A program made the position numbers and the translations under genes. From the NCBI GenBank assembly GCA_018385415.1, contig JAHAZA010000076.1:1-7320 (forward strand): 7,320 nt of DNA. Direction: 5' to 3'. Positions 6,235 to 7,320 of the stretch are shown here, in pieces. Position 1 is the stretch's first letter, and each line of letters begins with the position of its first letter. The notes beneath the pieces are model-generated. The model saw nothing but the letters and a program-made list of their open reading frames with translations. It made no database searches and was not told the DNA's origin. The stretch is from Treponema sp. GTDB taxonomy: Bacteria > Spirochaetota > Spirochaetia > Treponematales > Treponemataceae.

Positions 6235-7226
6235 TCTACATACTCCTTGTCTGACAAAGTCTTGCTGGATTTTTTTATTGCCAGTGCTGTAAAACCGATT
6301 ACAGTAAAAATCAGAATCATTAAAACATTTGCTGTAAAGCAAAGAGGAGAATCCATATACTTAAAGAAAAGTCCCATGCTCCGAAGCTTCTGATCTAAAG
6401 CTCCAAGCATCGGAATATATTTCTGATAAAAGGAAATTCCTAAACACAATGCGTTAACTTTTAATACAACACCTGTTCCAACAAGTACAGAAAAAGCATT
6501 TATCAAACGCCACTGACTTATTCCCGAAAGAGAAAAAACAAAAGCCAGAGACAGACCAAATGAACAGAAAAACAGCCAGCTCCAGTAAGATTTATTCAAT
6601 GCACTTTCTGCACCTTTACTTATAAAATAAAGATCCCCAAAGCACATTCTTAACAGCATAGGAAACTCAATAGTTCGTTTTACAAGAATATCTGAAAAGT
6701 GGCCTGAGCCTGGAATATTTATTTCTTCATTCTTTATAATCTTGAAATCTTTTACTTCTATTCCTGTGTTTGTAGTATCAATTAAAATACCTTCAGCTTT
6801 TCTATCCATGTCAACATTTGTAAAATAGTAAATAGTATTTCCTGACAGTCTGAAGTATCCGGAAGACAATCTCTGTTTTTCAAGCTGAATTACATCTGTA
6901 GTAGATTTAATATATTTCATGTAAGCGGGAATTCCAAAGGCCCACGAAGCACAGGTCAAAACAACTGTTGTTATTACTCCTGCAATTTTGTTCTTTTTAG
7001 AATGTCTGATGAGAGAAAGAATCAGGAACATAGGCATAAAAATTACTACCAGAGGCAGCGAAATATCGAAACCTGATTTTAAGGCACTAAGACTGAAAAG
7101 ATTCAATGGCTGGCCTACAACATACCCCATGCATCCGATATAAACCATGAAAAGACCGGAAGTTAAAACTATACCAACCAGGCAGGTTACAATATAAGAA
7201 ATCAAAACTTGAAAAACTGTTTTCAT
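6231..7226 (-). CDS. Six-helix membrane protein, possible divergent LptF/G-like subunit
   Basis: The 331-aa product is an integral inner-membrane protein I cannot assign by sequence. Hydrophobic helices lie at about 7-33, 53-73 and 81-103, then a hydrophilic segment at 110-210, then helices at about 214-234, 241-263 and 297-317, ending in a charged cytoplasmic tail. The central segment has short beta-like strands (GYFRLSGNTIYYFTNV, GILIDTT). This 3+3 plan around a central extracytoplasmic domain mirrors the adjacent 624-aa protein, so the two may form a heterodimer, as LptF and LptG do; that is inference. It is the first gene of the operon, and its TGA overlaps the next ATG by 4 nt. Only a weak AGAG precedes its own ATG. 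Confidence 0.82.
   Translation of the reverse strand: MKTVFQVLISYIVTCLVGIVLTSGLFMVYIGCMGYVVGQPLNLFSLSALKSGFDISLPLVVIFMPMFLILSLIRHSKKNKIAGVITTVVLTCASWAFGIPAYMKYIKSTTDVIQLEKQRLSSGYFRLSGNTIYYFTNVDMDRKAEGILIDTTNTGIEVKDFKIIKNEEINIPGSGHFSDILVKRTIEFPMLLRMCFGDLYFISKGAESALNKSYWSWLFFCSFGLSLAFVFSLSGISQWRLINAFSVLVGTGVVLKVNALCLGISFYQKYIPMLGALDQKLRSMGLFFKYMDSPLCFTANVLMILIFTVIGFTALAIKKSSKTLSDKEYVE
6243..6248 (-). promoter_or_regulatory. Ribosome binding site of the 624-aa gene
   Basis: On the minus strand AAGGAG lies 8 nt before the ATG at 6234. It is the best Shine-Dalgarno in the window and decides the start against the longer reading frame that begins at 6342. Confidence 0.85.
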
Positions 7227-7236
7227 TATACTCTAT

Positions 7237-7266
7237 AGAATAACACGATATTCAATCCTAGTCCAA
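7237..7266 (-). promoter_or_regulatory. Weak candidate promoter for the membrane-protein operon
   Basis: On the minus strand, TTGGAC (7266-7261) and TATTCT (7242-7237) are 18 bp apart, each with only partial consensus matches. Transcription would start near 7230, just before the ATG at 7226. The flanking DNA to 7320 is very AT-rich, so chance matches are likely and a promoter beyond the window is possible. Confidence 0.3.
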
Positions 7267-7320
7267 CACAAAGTTATCCACCGATTATTAACAAGAAAAA
7301 TAATAAATATTTATACTATA

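Noticed and set aside
6235..6342. N-terminal extension of the 624-aa membrane protein to an ATG at 6342
   Set aside because: It would overlap the upstream gene by 112 nt and add a polar, cysteine-bearing leader, whereas the ATG at 6234 has a strong AAGGAG and begins with a hydrophobic segment.

Overview
The window reads as a piece of an AT-rich bacterial chromosome, most likely a host-associated spirochaete of the Treponema type. This is an inference from overall protein character: a redox repressor Rex next to serC, a lone PtsN-like EIIA, a COG1313 radical SAM protein and several lineage-specific proteins. No rRNA or signature gene fixes the taxon. Every credible gene lies on the minus strand, so transcription runs from position 7320 towards 1. 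I see no tRNA, rRNA, insertion sequence, prophage or CRISPR.

Region 7226 to 2945 is a tight four-gene operon: a 331-aa six-helix membrane protein, a 624-aa membrane protein with a large TPR-bearing extracytoplasmic domain, a small acidic 133-aa protein, and a COG1313 (PflX-type) radical SAM enzyme. Junctions are a 4-nt ATGA overlap, a 3-nt gap and a 1-nt TAATG overlap. The two membrane proteins share a 3-helix / extracytoplasmic domain / 3-helix plan that resembles LptF/LptG permeases, although I cannot show sequence homology. This is the most novel part of the window.

Region 2916 to 2368 is a single-gene unit, ptsN-like EIIA. It has its own sigma70-type promoter whose -10 box ends only 6 nt before the ATG, which predicts a leaderless mRNA, and it ends in a clear intrinsic terminator.

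Region 2351 to 1005 holds a cysteine-rich 178-aa protein of unknown function followed 3 nt later by a membrane-anchored SLT-type lytic transglycosylase. Neither start has a recognisable Shine-Dalgarno sequence.

Region 1004 to 1 is a regulatory intergenic stretch, then rex and the 5' end of serC, which runs off the window. The rex promoter is easy to see. One Rex-operator-like palindrome sits just downstream of the predicted transcription start. A second, closer to consensus, forms the core of a 46-bp inverted repeat about 120 bp upstream. Together they suggest NAD(H)-responsive autoregulation of a rex-serC operon, linking redox state to serine synthesis.
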